From Nocardia shimofusensis NBRC 100134 (lineage in GTDB: Bacteria; Actinomycetota; Actinomycetes; Mycobacteriales; Mycobacteriaceae): 64,000 nt of DNA. Numbering within the stretch: position 1 is the first letter of the stretch; each line of letters opens with the position of its first letter. A program made the position numbers and the translations under genes. The DNA lies in NCBI RefSeq assembly GCF_001613125.1, contig NZ_BDBT01000023.1, positions 53,886 to 117,885 of the forward strand, read 5' to 3'. Below the pieces are notes generated by a model. It saw nothing but the letters and a program-made list of their open reading frames with translations. It was not told the origin of the DNA and made no database searches. Shown here in pieces: positions 33,042-41,458 of this stretch.

Positions 33042-34309
33042 GTGATCTCCTCGGCGATGGACGCGACACAGGCGGTGAAACGGTCGACCTCCTCGACCGT
33101 CGTGTAGATCTGGGTGCTCACCCGGACCGAGTCACCCGCGGCGTCCGGCTCGGGTGGCCGAACGCAATGGGCGCCGGTACGCACCAGGAAGCCGTGCTCG
33201 GCGAGGACGAATCCCAGATCCTGCGAGCCGATCCCGTCGAGGGTGAACGAGACGATTCCGTAGCCGGGCGAGATCGTGCCCGTCACCGTGTGTGCGGGTC
33301 CCGGCAGGAACCGGATGCCGCGAATCGGGCGCAGCCGGTCCACGACGCGCCGGGTGAGTCCGCGATTGTGCTCGGCGATCACCCGCCGGTCCAAGGAATC
33401 GAGCACCTCGAGTGCGCTGCCGAGCGCGAGGATGCCCGGGATGTTCGGGGTGCCTCCTTCGAGCAGCCGCGGCATACCGGTCGATTCGAGCCCGGCGGCG
33501 GTCAGCCGCACGCCGGTGTCGCCGCCCGGCAGGAAGGGCAGCAGCCGGTCGTGGACCCGGCGGGCGCAGTACAGCACGCCCGTTCCCGGCGTGCCGAACA
33601 TCTTGTGCGCGGCGAAGACGGCGAAGTCCGCGCCGAGCGTGCGCACGTCGACCGGCACGTGCCCGCCGCTCTGGCTGCAGTCCACGCACAGCAGCGTCTC
33701 CGGGGGCAGGCTCGCGCGCAGCCGCGCCACATCGGTGAGCCCGCCGTAGACGTGGTGCAGGTGGGCCACGGTCACCAGCCGGGTGCGCGGGCCGGTCGCG
33801 GCGGCGATGTCGTCGATATCGGCGGTGCCCTGCGGTGTCGTGCGGTAGGGGACCAGGTCGATCCGGCGGCCCGTCCGGGCGAGCAGGGTGCGCAGATGAT
33901 GCCAGGGCAGCACGTTCGAGGCGTGATCGAGCGGGTTGAACAGGATCTGGTCGCCGTCGCGGAGTTCGGGCAGGGCCCAGCACAGGGCCACGGCGTTGAG
34001 CGCGGCGGTCGCGCCGGAGGTGAAGACGATCTCGTCGGGGTGCGCGCTCCCGACGAACGTCGCCGTGTGCGCACGGATCTCGGTGATCCGGGTGGCCAGG
34101 CGCGAGGACCACGGATAGGAGCCGCGTCCGGCGTTGGCGGTGGCCCGGCGGTGGTAGTCGGTGACGGTCTCGATCACCGGACGAGGTTTCTGGGTTGTCG
34201 CTGCGCTGTCGAGATAGATGTCGGTGGTGCCGAGGGCGGGGAACAGGTCGCGGACATCGGACCGCCGCGGGCCGGTGGACAGCGCCGAACCTGGCGTGGA
34301 CGTCTCCAC
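33038..34309 (-). CDS. SufS/CsdA-like cysteine desulfurase (class V aminotransferase)
   Basis: The 423-residue enzyme has the class V features: IYLDSAATTQKP near the start, FTSGATAALNAVA, the DCSQSGGHVPVDV cofactor region, the PLP lysine in FAAHKMFGTPGTGVLY and the catalytic persulfide Cys in LVRTGAHCVRPPEP. It should convert Cys to Ala and a protein-bound persulfide. GTG at 34309 is preferred because a GGAGGGAGGG site precedes it; longer starts add a low-complexity N-terminus. It is the first gene of the four-gene overlapping operon, so it may supply sulfur to the rhodanese and cysteine-synthase-like domains encoded downstream. No suf scaffold genes are adjacent. Confidence 0.9.
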   Translation of the reverse strand: METSTPGSALSTGPRRSDVRDLFPALGTTDIYLDSAATTQKPRPVIETVTDYHRRATANAGRGSYPWSSRLATRITEIRAHTATFVGSAHPDEIVFTSGATAALNAVALCWALPELRDGDQILFNPLDHASNVLPWHHLRTLLARTGRRIDLVPYRTTPQGTADIDDIAAATGPRTRLVTVAHLHHVYGGLTDVARLRASLPPETLLCVDCSQSGGHVPVDVRTLGADFAVFAAHKMFGTPGTGVLYCARRVHDRLLPFLPGGDTGVRLTAAGLESTGMPRLLEGGTPNIPGILALGSALEVLDSLDRRVIAEHNRGLTRRVVDRLRPIRGIRFLPGPAHTVTGTISPGYGIVSFTLDGIGSQDLGFVLAEHGFLVRTGAHCVRPPEPDAAGDSVRVSTQIYTTVEEVDRFTACVASIAEEIT

Positions 34310-34346
34310 CGCGACCCTCCCTCCGACCACCGGGCGGACTCGATCC

Positions 34347-34376
34347 ACGATACGCACCGAATGTCCGGCGCTCGAA
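34347..34376 (-). promoter_or_regulatory. Candidate promoter of the desulfurase operon
   Basis: On the minus strand TTCGAG (34376-34371) and TATCGT (34352-34347) are 18 bases apart, about 38 bases upstream of the GTG at 34309. The match to the actinobacterial housekeeping promoter is modest and has not been tested. Confidence 0.3.
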
Positions 34377-34444
34377 GGTTTCTGGCAGACAACATTTTTC
34401 GGTGCGGGAGCGCGTGGTTTCGCCGTGATGTCGTACCCCGCGCC

Positions 34445-34450
34445 TACACT
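34445..34450 (+). promoter_or_regulatory. -10-like element for a possible leaderless transcript
   Basis: TACACT ends 7 bases before the ATG of the PPOX-fold gene, which is the spacing expected if transcription begins at the start codon itself. No ribosome site precedes that ATG. A clear -35 element is not seen. Confidence 0.35.
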
Positions 34451-34457
34451 CGCGCCC

Positions 34458-34886
34458 ATGCCGTTGAGCCAGGAAGAACGTCAGGAATTCCTCGCCGCGC
34501 CGCATGTGGCGGCGCTGTCGGTGACCGTGGCCGGGCGCGGCCCGCTGGTCGTGCCGATCTGGTATCAGTACGAACCCGGTGGCCGGGTCTGGGTGCTGAC
34601 CGGTCCCGACTCGACCAAGATGCGTCACATCCGGGAGGCGGGCCGATTCTCGCTGATGGTGCAGCAGGAGACGCCGACCGTGCGCTATGTCAGCGTCGAG
34701 GGCCCGGTCACCGAGGTCGCCCCGATGACCGACGCGCACCATCGGGAGATGGTCTCCCGGTACCTGCCGCCGGACAAGGTCGACGCCTATCTCCGGATGG
34801 CCGAGAGCTTCGGTCCGCAGGTGGTGGTCTCCATGCGGCCACAGCGTTGGCTCTCCGCCGATCTGGGTGCGATCGTGGACATGTGA
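34458..34886 (+). CDS. PPOX-fold flavin/F420-dependent oxidoreductase-like protein
   Basis: A 142-residue split-barrel protein of the pyridoxamine-phosphate-oxidase-like superfamily. Signature segments are EERQEFLAAPHVAALSVTV, LVVPIWYQYEPGGRVWVLTG, KMRHIREAGRFSLMVQQE and YVSVEGPVTEV. Such proteins bind FMN, F420 or heme-derived ligands; which one applies cannot be told. The ATG at 34458 fits the domain start; longer upstream frames lack the fold. It is divergent from the desulfurase operon with about 150 bases between. Confidence 0.85.
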   Translation: MPLSQEERQEFLAAPHVAALSVTVAGRGPLVVPIWYQYEPGGRVWVLTGPDSTKMRHIREAGRFSLMVQQETPTVRYVSVEGPVTEVAPMTDAHHREMVSRYLPPDKVDAYLRMAESFGPQVVVSMRPQRWLSADLGAIVDM

Positions 34887-35035
34887 CACCTGGCGGTCGA
34901 TACCGCCGTCGACCCCGCATGAAGCGGTGATCGACATGTCGGGTCGCGGCGTCGAATGCTCGTGCGGCAGTCACGGGTGAGAAGCGGTGAGCGCAGGCGA
35001 GGCCTTGCGCCGGCGGATCCGACCGGGGAAGGGGC

Positions 35036-36910
35036 GTGTGGGTGCGAGCGGTTGCGGCGACAGACACCCGTGGTGAACTCGCCGAATCCGGGCAAACGTC
35101 GTCGCGACATCGCCCGGCGCCGCTCTCCGCCCGGCGGGTGATGGTCACGGCGGGATGTCTCATCGCGCTGCAGCTGGCGATTCGCGCGGCGGTCGCCTTC
35201 TCCGGGGATTTCTACTGGGACGATCTGATCCTGATCGGTCGATCGGGACAGACGCCGCTGCTGTCGCGGGAGTTCCTGTTCTACGACCACGACGGTCACT
35301 TCATGCCCGCGGCGTTCGCGCTCGCGTGGATGTCGACGACCCTGGCGCCGTTGAACTGGACGGTGCCCGCGGTGACGATGCTCGTAGGGCAGGCGCTCGC
35401 GTCGCTGGCGGTGCTGCGGGTGTTGCGCCTGGTGCTGGGTGCGCGGCCGGCGGTGTTGCTGCCGTTGGCGTTCTACCTGTTCTCGCCGCTCACACTGCCG
35501 TCGTTCGCGTGGTGGGCGGCCGCTCTGAATTCGTTGCCGTTGCAGATCGGTCTGGCGTGGGTGGCCGGAGACGCGATCCTGTTGTGTCGCGGCGGGCGTC
35601 GCCGTTTCGCGGTCTCCGGCGCCGTGGTCGCGGCGGTGTCGCTGGCGTTCTTCGAGAAATCGGTGCTCGTGCCGCTGGTGGCGTTCGCGACCGTGGCGCT
35701 GATGTATCGAGTGGACGGGGTGCCGCGACCGCTGCGCACGACACTCGTGCGCGGACGCGCGCTGTGGATTCCGCTCGTGGTGGTCGTCGTGTCGTGGGCG
35801 GCGGCGTACCTGCACTTCGCGGCCCCTCGGTCGGCCGGGCCCACCGTCGCGGAGGCGGCCGAGCTCGCGCATCGCGCCACCTCGCTGGGGCTGGTGCCGA
35901 CCCTGCTCGGCGGTCCCTGGACGTGGGAGCGGTGGCCGCCGAGCCCGCCGTGGGCGACCCCGCCGGTCGTCCTGGTCGTCCTCGGGTGGTCGGCTGTGGC
36001 CGCAGCCGCGGTCTGGTCCCTGCGGTATCGGCAGCGAACCGCCGCCGTCTGGGCGATGCCGGTCGTCTACGTCGCGCTGTCCGAAGCATCGATGATCCTG
36101 GTGCGTACCGGCCCCGACACCGCGGACGAACTGGGGCAGACACTGCGCTACGTCGCCGACAGCGCGGTCCTGCTCGCGATCGGCTGGGCACTGATCGCCC
36201 GCGCTCCGCGCCGCACGACGGTGCGCCCCCTGCGCCCCCTACCCTGCCCTCGACGGCAATCCGTCGTGGTCGTGGTCGCGGTCGCGGCATTCGTCGTGAG
36301 CAGCCTGTGCTCGACCGCGACATTCGTGCAGCGCTGGCGTGACAACCCGACGGTCGAATATCTCGCGAACGCGCGGGCGGCGCTCGCCGCCGACCGGAGC
36401 ACCCCGATCCTGGACCACCCGGTGGCGATCCACATCCTGCTGCCGGTCGCGTACCCGCACAACAGCGTCGGCTACATCTTCGGTCCGCTCCGCGAACGCC
36501 CGGAGTTCCGGCGGTCCACCGAGGTCCTGCGCGTGTTCGACGATTCCGGCAGGCTCGTTCCGGCCGCTGTCACCTCGACCCGCACCCTCGGGCAGGGGCC
36601 GGTACCCGGCTGCGGTCACCGCGTCGCGGGCGGGTCGGTGGAGTTGCCGTTGGGCGGGCCGCTCATGGACTGGGAATGGGCGGTGCAACTGAACTACTTC
36701 GCGAACACCGACGGCGAGGTCGATCTCGGTCTCGACGGCAGCGACGACACCGTGCGGGTGCCCGTCCGCGCCGGTCTCCACCGGGTGTTCGTGCGGCTGC
36801 TCGGTGCGGGGCAGGCGCTGCGTGTGCGGACCGTGACACCCGGGCTGACACTGTGCGTCGGCAACGGTCCTGTCGGTGTGGTCGTGCCGACGCCCGACGC
36901 GGGATCGTGA
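35036..36910 (+). CDS. Multi-pass membrane protein, GT-C glycosyltransferase-like
   Basis: The 624-residue protein has about eleven membrane helices in the first 420 residues and a soluble beta-rich C-terminal domain. Early in the sequence, just after the first helix, FSGDFYWDDLILIGR holds paired acidic residues in the place where GT-C enzymes (mannosyl- and arabinosyltransferases using polyprenyl-phosphate sugars) carry their catalytic Asp. Next comes a periplasmic loop with DHDGHFMP. This would place it in the cell envelope as a polyprenyl-sugar-dependent transferase; the acceptor is unknown. The start is GTG 35036 or GTG 35042 after GGGGAAGGGG. No partner gene is adjacent. Confidence 0.7.
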   Translation: MWVRAVAATDTRGELAESGQTSSRHRPAPLSARRVMVTAGCLIALQLAIRAAVAFSGDFYWDDLILIGRSGQTPLLSREFLFYDHDGHFMPAAFALAWMSTTLAPLNWTVPAVTMLVGQALASLAVLRVLRLVLGARPAVLLPLAFYLFSPLTLPSFAWWAAALNSLPLQIGLAWVAGDAILLCRGGRRRFAVSGAVVAAVSLAFFEKSVLVPLVAFATVALMYRVDGVPRPLRTTLVRGRALWIPLVVVVVSWAAAYLHFAAPRSAGPTVAEAAELAHRATSLGLVPTLLGGPWTWERWPPSPPWATPPVVLVVLGWSAVAAAAVWSLRYRQRTAAVWAMPVVYVALSEASMILVRTGPDTADELGQTLRYVADSAVLLAIGWALIARAPRRTTVRPLRPLPCPRRQSVVVVVAVAAFVVSSLCSTATFVQRWRDNPTVEYLANARAALAADRSTPILDHPVAIHILLPVAYPHNSVGYIFGPLRERPEFRRSTEVLRVFDDSGRLVPAAVTSTRTLGQGPVPGCGHRVAGGSVELPLGGPLMDWEWAVQLNYFANTDGEVDLGLDGSDDTVRVPVRAGLHRVFVRLLGAGQALRVRTVTPGLTLCVGNGPVGVVVPTPDAGS

Positions 36911-36947
36911 GCGGTCCTGGCCGGAGAACCGTCCCCGGAGCCGCCGA

Positions 36948-37382
36948 TCAGTACCCGCCCTCGACGTAGTCGACCAGCAGTTGCCGTTCGGTGGCGAGTT
37001 CGTCGATGGCGCTCTTGACCACATCGCCGATGCTGACGATGCCCGCCAATCTGCCGTCGCTGACGACCGGCAGGTGCCGGACCCGGTGTTCGGTCATGAC
37101 CTGGCGCAGATCGTCGACATGGTCGTCGGGGGCGCAGGTCTGTACCCGAGTGGTCATGAGCGTCCCGACGGGGGTGTCCAGCAGGCCCGCGCCGTGCTCG
37201 TGTAGTCCGCGTACCACGTCACGCTCGGACACGATGCCCGCGATCACCCCGTCGCCGGGGGAGACGACCACCGCGCCGATATCGTGCTCGGCCAGGATGC
37301 CGAGCAGTTCGCGCACCGTCGTGGCAGGCACGACGGTGGCGACCGCGCTGCCCTTCCTACGCAAGATCTCCGCTATACGCAT
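36948..37382 (-). CDS. CBS-domain protein (paired CBS)
   Basis: The 144-residue protein is a single Bateman module: CBS1 (TVVPATTVRELLGILAEHDI, then GIVSERDVVRGLHE) and CBS2 (VQTCAPDDHVDDLRQVMTEH, then GRLAGIVSIGDVVKSAID). It should bind adenosyl ligands such as AMP and act as a sensor. The ATG at 37382 gives the usual MRIAEILRRKG start; an upstream GTG would add seven residues. It follows the PucR-type regulator by 17 bases on the same strand, so the two are probably co-transcribed. Confidence 0.92.
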   Translation of the reverse strand: MRIAEILRRKGSAVATVVPATTVRELLGILAEHDIGAVVVSPGDGVIAGIVSERDVVRGLHEHGAGLLDTPVGTLMTTRVQTCAPDDHVDDLRQVMTEHRVRHLPVVSDGRLAGIVSIGDVVKSAIDELATERQLLVDYVEGGY

Positions 37383-37399
37383 CTGTTCACCATCCAGAC

Positions 37400-38827
37400 T
37401 CACGGGGGTTCCAGCATCTCGCTTCCCCGTGCCGGTGACCAGCACGAAACGGCATCGGGTGCCGTCGCGCGTCCTCTCGGCCCGGCGCGGTCGAGGTCGC
37501 GGGCGAGCAGGGCGGCGGTGGCCCGGGCGATGCCGGTGGCGGTCGCCAGGTCCATGCCGGTGAGCTGGACGATCCGTCGCAGCCGGTAGTCGACGGTGTT
37601 GGGGTGCACGAACAGCTGCCGCGCGGTACGCCTGCGGTTCATGTCGTTGCGCAGATAGGCGCGCGCGGTGTCGAACAGTTCGGGATGGGCGTCGAGCGGA
37701 TCGAACAGGCGCGCCAGCTGCCTGCCCGCGGGCCCGCCCCGGGTGAGCTGATACTCCATCGCCAGGTCGGCCAGCCTGTAGAAGCCGGGGCCCCGCCCGG
37801 CGACGCGCGCCACCTCGAGCAACTCGTGCGCCTGTTCGGCGGCCTCGGGCACCTGGCCGGCCTCGGCGAGGACCGCGGCCGCCGACAGCGCGATCTCGGC
37901 CGCGGCGGACAGTTCGGCCAACAGTTCGGCGGTGAGTTCGGCGGTGAGTTCGGGCCCGTCGCCGCCGCGCGGCAGCTGTGTTCCGCCGCCGCGCGGCAGC
38001 TGTGTTCCGCCGCCGCGCGGCAGCAGCAATGTTCCGCCGGTGGGCGACAGCAGCGCGGGCACCTGTGCGCCGAAGACGACCGAGACCGCCGAGTGCAGCC
38101 TGCGCAGGGCGCGACCGGCCGTGGTCGGCGCGTCGTATCTGTCGTCGCGATCGTCGGGGTGCGCGGGAGCCGACAGCGCGACCACCTGATAGGACTCCGC
38201 GATCGGCAGGCCGGCATGCCGGGCGACAGCGGAACCGGCCTGCCCGCTCAGCAGCGCCGAGGCCAGGGTGTGCGCCGAGGCGTGACGCTCGCGGGCCAGG
38301 TGCCGATCCTCGTCGACGTAGGCGTCGCAGACCACGGCGGTGACCGTACGCAGCAGTTCCAGCATCAGGTCGGTGGCGTCGAGCACCTCGCCCGCGTTCC
38401 CGGCCGCCGTGCGCGCGGTGGCCGACTCCAAGGCCGTGCGCAGCCCCGCCTGGCACGCGCGCAGGACCGCGCTCAACGGCAGACCGTCGCCTGCCCATCG
38501 TGCGGCGGCCTCGCCGAACCAGCCGAGATCCTCTTCGCCGGGCGCTTTCCCGTCGTCGAACACCTGCGCGGCCACCGTGCGACAGAACCGGTCCACCTCG
38601 GCGACACCGGCGGACCCGGAGATCCCGGAGGTCCCGGAGGTCCCTGTGACAACGGAGGCCGCGCCCGTGCGCCCGACCGCACCGGATGAGCCGATCCGAG
38701 GCGTGCTCGCCGAGAGCCGCCCCGGCGTTCGGGCGGCGCGACGGTCGGGGCCGGGAAGCGGGACCGATGCGCCGCCGCTCCTGCCCGCTGATGGTTCCGG
38801 CGGAAGATCCGGCACGGCGATACTCAT
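37400..38827 (-). CDS. PucR/CdaR-type helix-turn-helix regulator
   Basis: The 475-residue protein ends in the PucR-type HTH (LRNDMNRRRTARQLFVHPNT, then VDYRLRRIVQLTG). The middle holds the PucR N-terminal helical (GGDEF-like remnant) region. The first 75 residues are low-complexity and rich in Ser, Gly and Pro (TSGTSGISGSAG), and the central part contains a repeated LPRGGGTQ block encoded by a 24-bp tandem repeat plus a TAELTAELLAEL repeat. It likely controls its own operon with the CBS-domain protein downstream. The inducing signal is unknown. Confidence 0.87.
   Translation of the reverse strand: MSIAVPDLPPEPSAGRSGGASVPLPGPDRRAARTPGRLSASTPRIGSSGAVGRTGAASVVTGTSGTSGISGSAGVAEVDRFCRTVAAQVFDDGKAPGEEDLGWFGEAAARWAGDGLPLSAVLRACQAGLRTALESATARTAAGNAGEVLDATDLMLELLRTVTAVVCDAYVDEDRHLARERHASAHTLASALLSGQAGSAVARHAGLPIAESYQVVALSAPAHPDDRDDRYDAPTTAGRALRRLHSAVSVVFGAQVPALLSPTGGTLLLPRGGGTQLPRGGGTQLPRGGDGPELTAELTAELLAELSAAAEIALSAAAVLAEAGQVPEAAEQAHELLEVARVAGRGPGFYRLADLAMEYQLTRGGPAGRQLARLFDPLDAHPELFDTARAYLRNDMNRRRTARQLFVHPNTVDYRLRRIVQLTGMDLATATGIARATAALLARDLDRAGPRGRATAPDAVSCWSPARGSEMLEPP
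37961..38035 (-). repeat. 24-bp tandem repeat inside the PucR-type gene
   Basis: Copies at 37961-37984 and 37985-38008 are identical; a third at 38009-38035 has a 3-base insertion. All keep the frame and encode repeated LPRGGGTQ. A 12-bp repeat (TTCGGCGGTGAG) lies next to it, upstream of 37961. Confidence 0.85.
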
Positions 38828-38963
38828 AGGTGTGTGCTCCCACTACCACCTCGGACACGCGACGACCGGGCCCGAATCGAGCCTCACTATAGGAAAACAA
38901 TTCCGGCCGCGGGCCGCTTCGGCGAGATCGAGCGCGGCGGGACGGCGTCGGCGAGCCGCCGGA

Positions 38964-39155
38964 TCAGCCGGCTTCGGTGACGGTGGCGCCGCGGATCTCG
39001 CGCTCGATCGCCAGTGCGGCATAGTGCTGACCGGACTCGTGTAGCTGGGCGATCCGGCGTTGTAAGGCCTCGGTGCCGTAGGCTGCGGCGACATCGGCGA
39101 TGCCCAGACGACGGGAACGCTCGGGATGTGGTGAATGGTGAAGTGGCTGATTCAT
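38964..39155 (-). CDS. Small hypothetical protein (63 aa)
   Basis: The family is not recognised. The product starts MNQPLHHSPHPERSRRLG, then forms a helical domain (IADVAAAYGTEALQRRIAQL, HESGQHYAALAIEREIRGA). The His-rich basic start and single helix pair suggest a small regulatory or binding protein, without further evidence. The ATG at 39155 has AAGG about 11 bases upstream. It is divergent from the MMPL gene, with about 190 bases between them. Confidence 0.5.
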   Translation of the reverse strand: MNQPLHHSPHPERSRRLGIADVAAAYGTEALQRRIAQLHESGQHYAALAIEREIRGATVTEAG

Positions 39156-39305
39156 GACGCCTGGCCTTCTGCGGGTGTGAAGCTCCCCTGTTTCCCGAAA
39201 TCCTAAGGGTCGCCTTTCTCCGAGTGCAAGTGCATCTGCATGAACACATGTGTGCGCAAATGGCTTTCGACAGGGCCGCCGACACGCCGACACACCAGCG
39301 AGGGT

Positions 39306-39324
39306 CCTGAGAATCGCTCTCAGG
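39306..39324. promoter_or_regulatory. Inverted repeat upstream of the MMPL gene (operator candidate)
   Basis: CCTGAGA (39306-39312) and TCTCAGG (39318-39324) form a perfect 7-bp palindrome with a 5-base spacer, ending 22 bases before the GTG of the transporter. Position and symmetry fit a dimeric regulator site. It could also form a small RNA hairpin. Confidence 0.45.
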
Positions 39325-39346
39325 TAGTTCTGACAGGCTGTTGATC

Positions 39347-41458
39347 GTGAAACCTGGAGATCGGTTCGCCGCAGCTGTCACCGGTCGGCGGTCCTGGCTG
39401 GTGCTGCTGTTGGTGTTTCTCGCGTCCGGAGCCCTGATGGGCCTGGCCGGCTCCAACGAGTCCGCAGGGGCCGGGCCGACCTCGCTGCCCCAGTCGAGCG
39501 AGTCCGCTCGCGTGCAGCGCATGGTCGAAGAATTCCCCGGCGGCCGGAACACCGCCGCGATCGTGGTGTTCGACCGGCTCGACGGCGAGCAACTCACCGA
39601 TTCCCAGCTGTCCGCCGCGACCGGGGCGGTGGCGGCGATCCGCGCCGAGACCGGCGGCCAGGCCGGTGGCCCGCCCGCCGATCTGACCATCTCCGAGGAC
39701 CGGATGGTCGCGCTCGGCCAGATCCCGGTGTCGTCAGAACTCAGCGGCGCCCCGCTCAACGACGAGGTCGAGCGCCTGCGCACGCTCGCCGAGGAACGCG
39801 CGCCCGACGGGCTGCGCACCCAGATCACCGGCGGTCCCGCCTTCGGCGCCGACATCGCCAACGCCTTCGCCGGCGCCGATGTCACCCTGCTGCTGGTCAC
39901 CGCGTCGGTGGTCGCGGTGCTGCTGATGCTGACCTATCGCTCGCCCGTGCTGTGGCTGGTGCCGCTGCTGGTGGTCGGTCTGGCCGACCGTATCGCCGTG
40001 AGTCTCGGTGTGCTGCTTGCCCGGGTCACCGACCTGAGCTTCGACGGCTCGACCTCCGGCATCACCAGCGTGCTCGTCTTCGGCGCGGGCACCAACTACG
40101 CACTGTTGCTCATCTCGCGCTACCGCGACGAACTGCATCGCCACGAGAACCATCGCGACGCCCTGCGCCGGGCCGTGCGCCGCTGCGGGCCCGCCATCGT
40201 CGCCAGCAATGTGACCGTCGTCCTGGCGCTGCTCACCCTGCTGCTGGCCGCGCTGCCCAACACCCGCAGTCTCGGTCTGATGGCGGCGGCCGGCGTGATC
40301 ACGGCCGCGCTGTTCGTGCTCACCGCGCTTCCCGCCGCGCTGGCACTGTGCGGCCGCCGGGTGTTCTGGCCCTTCATCCCGGCCGTCGACGGCACCGACA
40401 ACGCCGGTTCCGGCGCCTGGTACAAGCTGGCCGACCGCGTGGTGCGCAGGCCCGCGCCGGTCGCCGCGGGCGCCCTGGCCGCCCTGCTGCTCTGCGCGGC
40501 GGGCCTGCTCGGCACCGATGTCGGTCTGTCGCAGTCCGACCAGTTCCGGGTGCGCGCGGAATCGGTGGACGCGCTCGACACCCTGGCGGCGCACTTCCCC
40601 TCCGGCGCCTCCGATCCCACCATCGTGCTGGCCCGCACCGAGGCCGAGGCGGATGTCCAGCGCGCGCTCGACGCCGAGCCCGGCGTCTCGCGAGCCGTGC
40701 CGACCGGCCCGCCGCACGAGGGCACGACCCGCTGGGCGGTGACCCTCGACGCGCCTCCCGCTTCCCAGGAGGCCTTCGACACCATCGATGACCTGCGCGC
40801 CCGGCTGGGGGAGGTTCCCGGCGCCGAGGCGTTGGCCGGCGGTAGCGACGCGAAGCAACTCGACACCGCCGAGGCCGCGCGGAAAGACCAGCTGCTGGTC
40901 ATCCCGTTGATCCTCGCCGTGGTCTTCAGCGTGCTGCTGGCGCTGCTGCGAGCGGTGCCAGCGGCGCTGGTGCTCATCGGCGTAACCGTGCTCAGCTCCC
41001 TGGCCGCCATCGGTCTGGGCAGCCTGGTCAGCGAACACATCTTCGGCTTCCCCGCCCTGGACACCACCGTCCCGCTGTTCGGCTTCCTGTTCCTGGTCGC
41101 CCTCGGCGTCGACTACACGATTTTCCTGGTGACCCGCGCGCGGGAAGAAGCCCTCGATCACGGCACCGCCCGCGGCATCGTGCGCGCGGTCTCGGCGACC
41201 GGCCCGGTGATCACCAGCGCGGGCATCGTGCTGGCGGCGGTGTTCGCCGTGCTCGGCGTGCTGCCGCTGATCACTCTGACCCAGCTCGGCATCATCGTCG
41301 GCATCGGCATCGTCCTGGACACCTTCGTCGTGCGCACCGTCGTCGTCCCCGCGCTGTTCGCCCTCATCGGCCCCCGCATCTGGTGGCCTGCCGACCTCGC
41401 CGAGCCCGAATCCGTGCGCGCAGAGCGGGAAATCAGCACCACGACAGGAACACGATGA
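39347..41458 (+). CDS. MMPL-family (RND-type) membrane transporter
   Basis: The 703-residue protein has 12 predicted membrane helices with two large periplasmic loops after helices 1 and 7, the MmpL layout of lipid and drug exporters in the cell envelope. Helix 10 carries the proton-relay pair in VALGVDYTIFLVTRAREE (Asp-Tyr). In helix 4 the corresponding stretch reads GAGTNYALLLISRYRDE, so Asp is replaced by Asn. It is nearer to YdfJ/ActII-3-type proteins than to lipid-exporting MmpL3. GTG at 39347 is used; a TTG 6 bases upstream is also possible. The sulfurtransferase gene overlaps its stop (ATGA). Confidence 0.9.
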   Translation: MKPGDRFAAAVTGRRSWLVLLLVFLASGALMGLAGSNESAGAGPTSLPQSSESARVQRMVEEFPGGRNTAAIVVFDRLDGEQLTDSQLSAATGAVAAIRAETGGQAGGPPADLTISEDRMVALGQIPVSSELSGAPLNDEVERLRTLAEERAPDGLRTQITGGPAFGADIANAFAGADVTLLLVTASVVAVLLMLTYRSPVLWLVPLLVVGLADRIAVSLGVLLARVTDLSFDGSTSGITSVLVFGAGTNYALLLISRYRDELHRHENHRDALRRAVRRCGPAIVASNVTVVLALLTLLLAALPNTRSLGLMAAAGVITAALFVLTALPAALALCGRRVFWPFIPAVDGTDNAGSGAWYKLADRVVRRPAPVAAGALAALLLCAAGLLGTDVGLSQSDQFRVRAESVDALDTLAAHFPSGASDPTIVLARTEAEADVQRALDAEPGVSRAVPTGPPHEGTTRWAVTLDAPPASQEAFDTIDDLRARLGEVPGAEALAGGSDAKQLDTAEAARKDQLLVIPLILAVVFSVLLALLRAVPAALVLIGVTVLSSLAAIGLGSLVSEHIFGFPALDTTVPLFGFLFLVALGVDYTIFLVTRAREEALDHGTARGIVRAVSATGPVITSAGIVLAAVFAVLGVLPLITLTQLGIIVGIGIVLDTFVVRTVVVPALFALIGPRIWWPADLAEPESVRAEREISTTTGTR

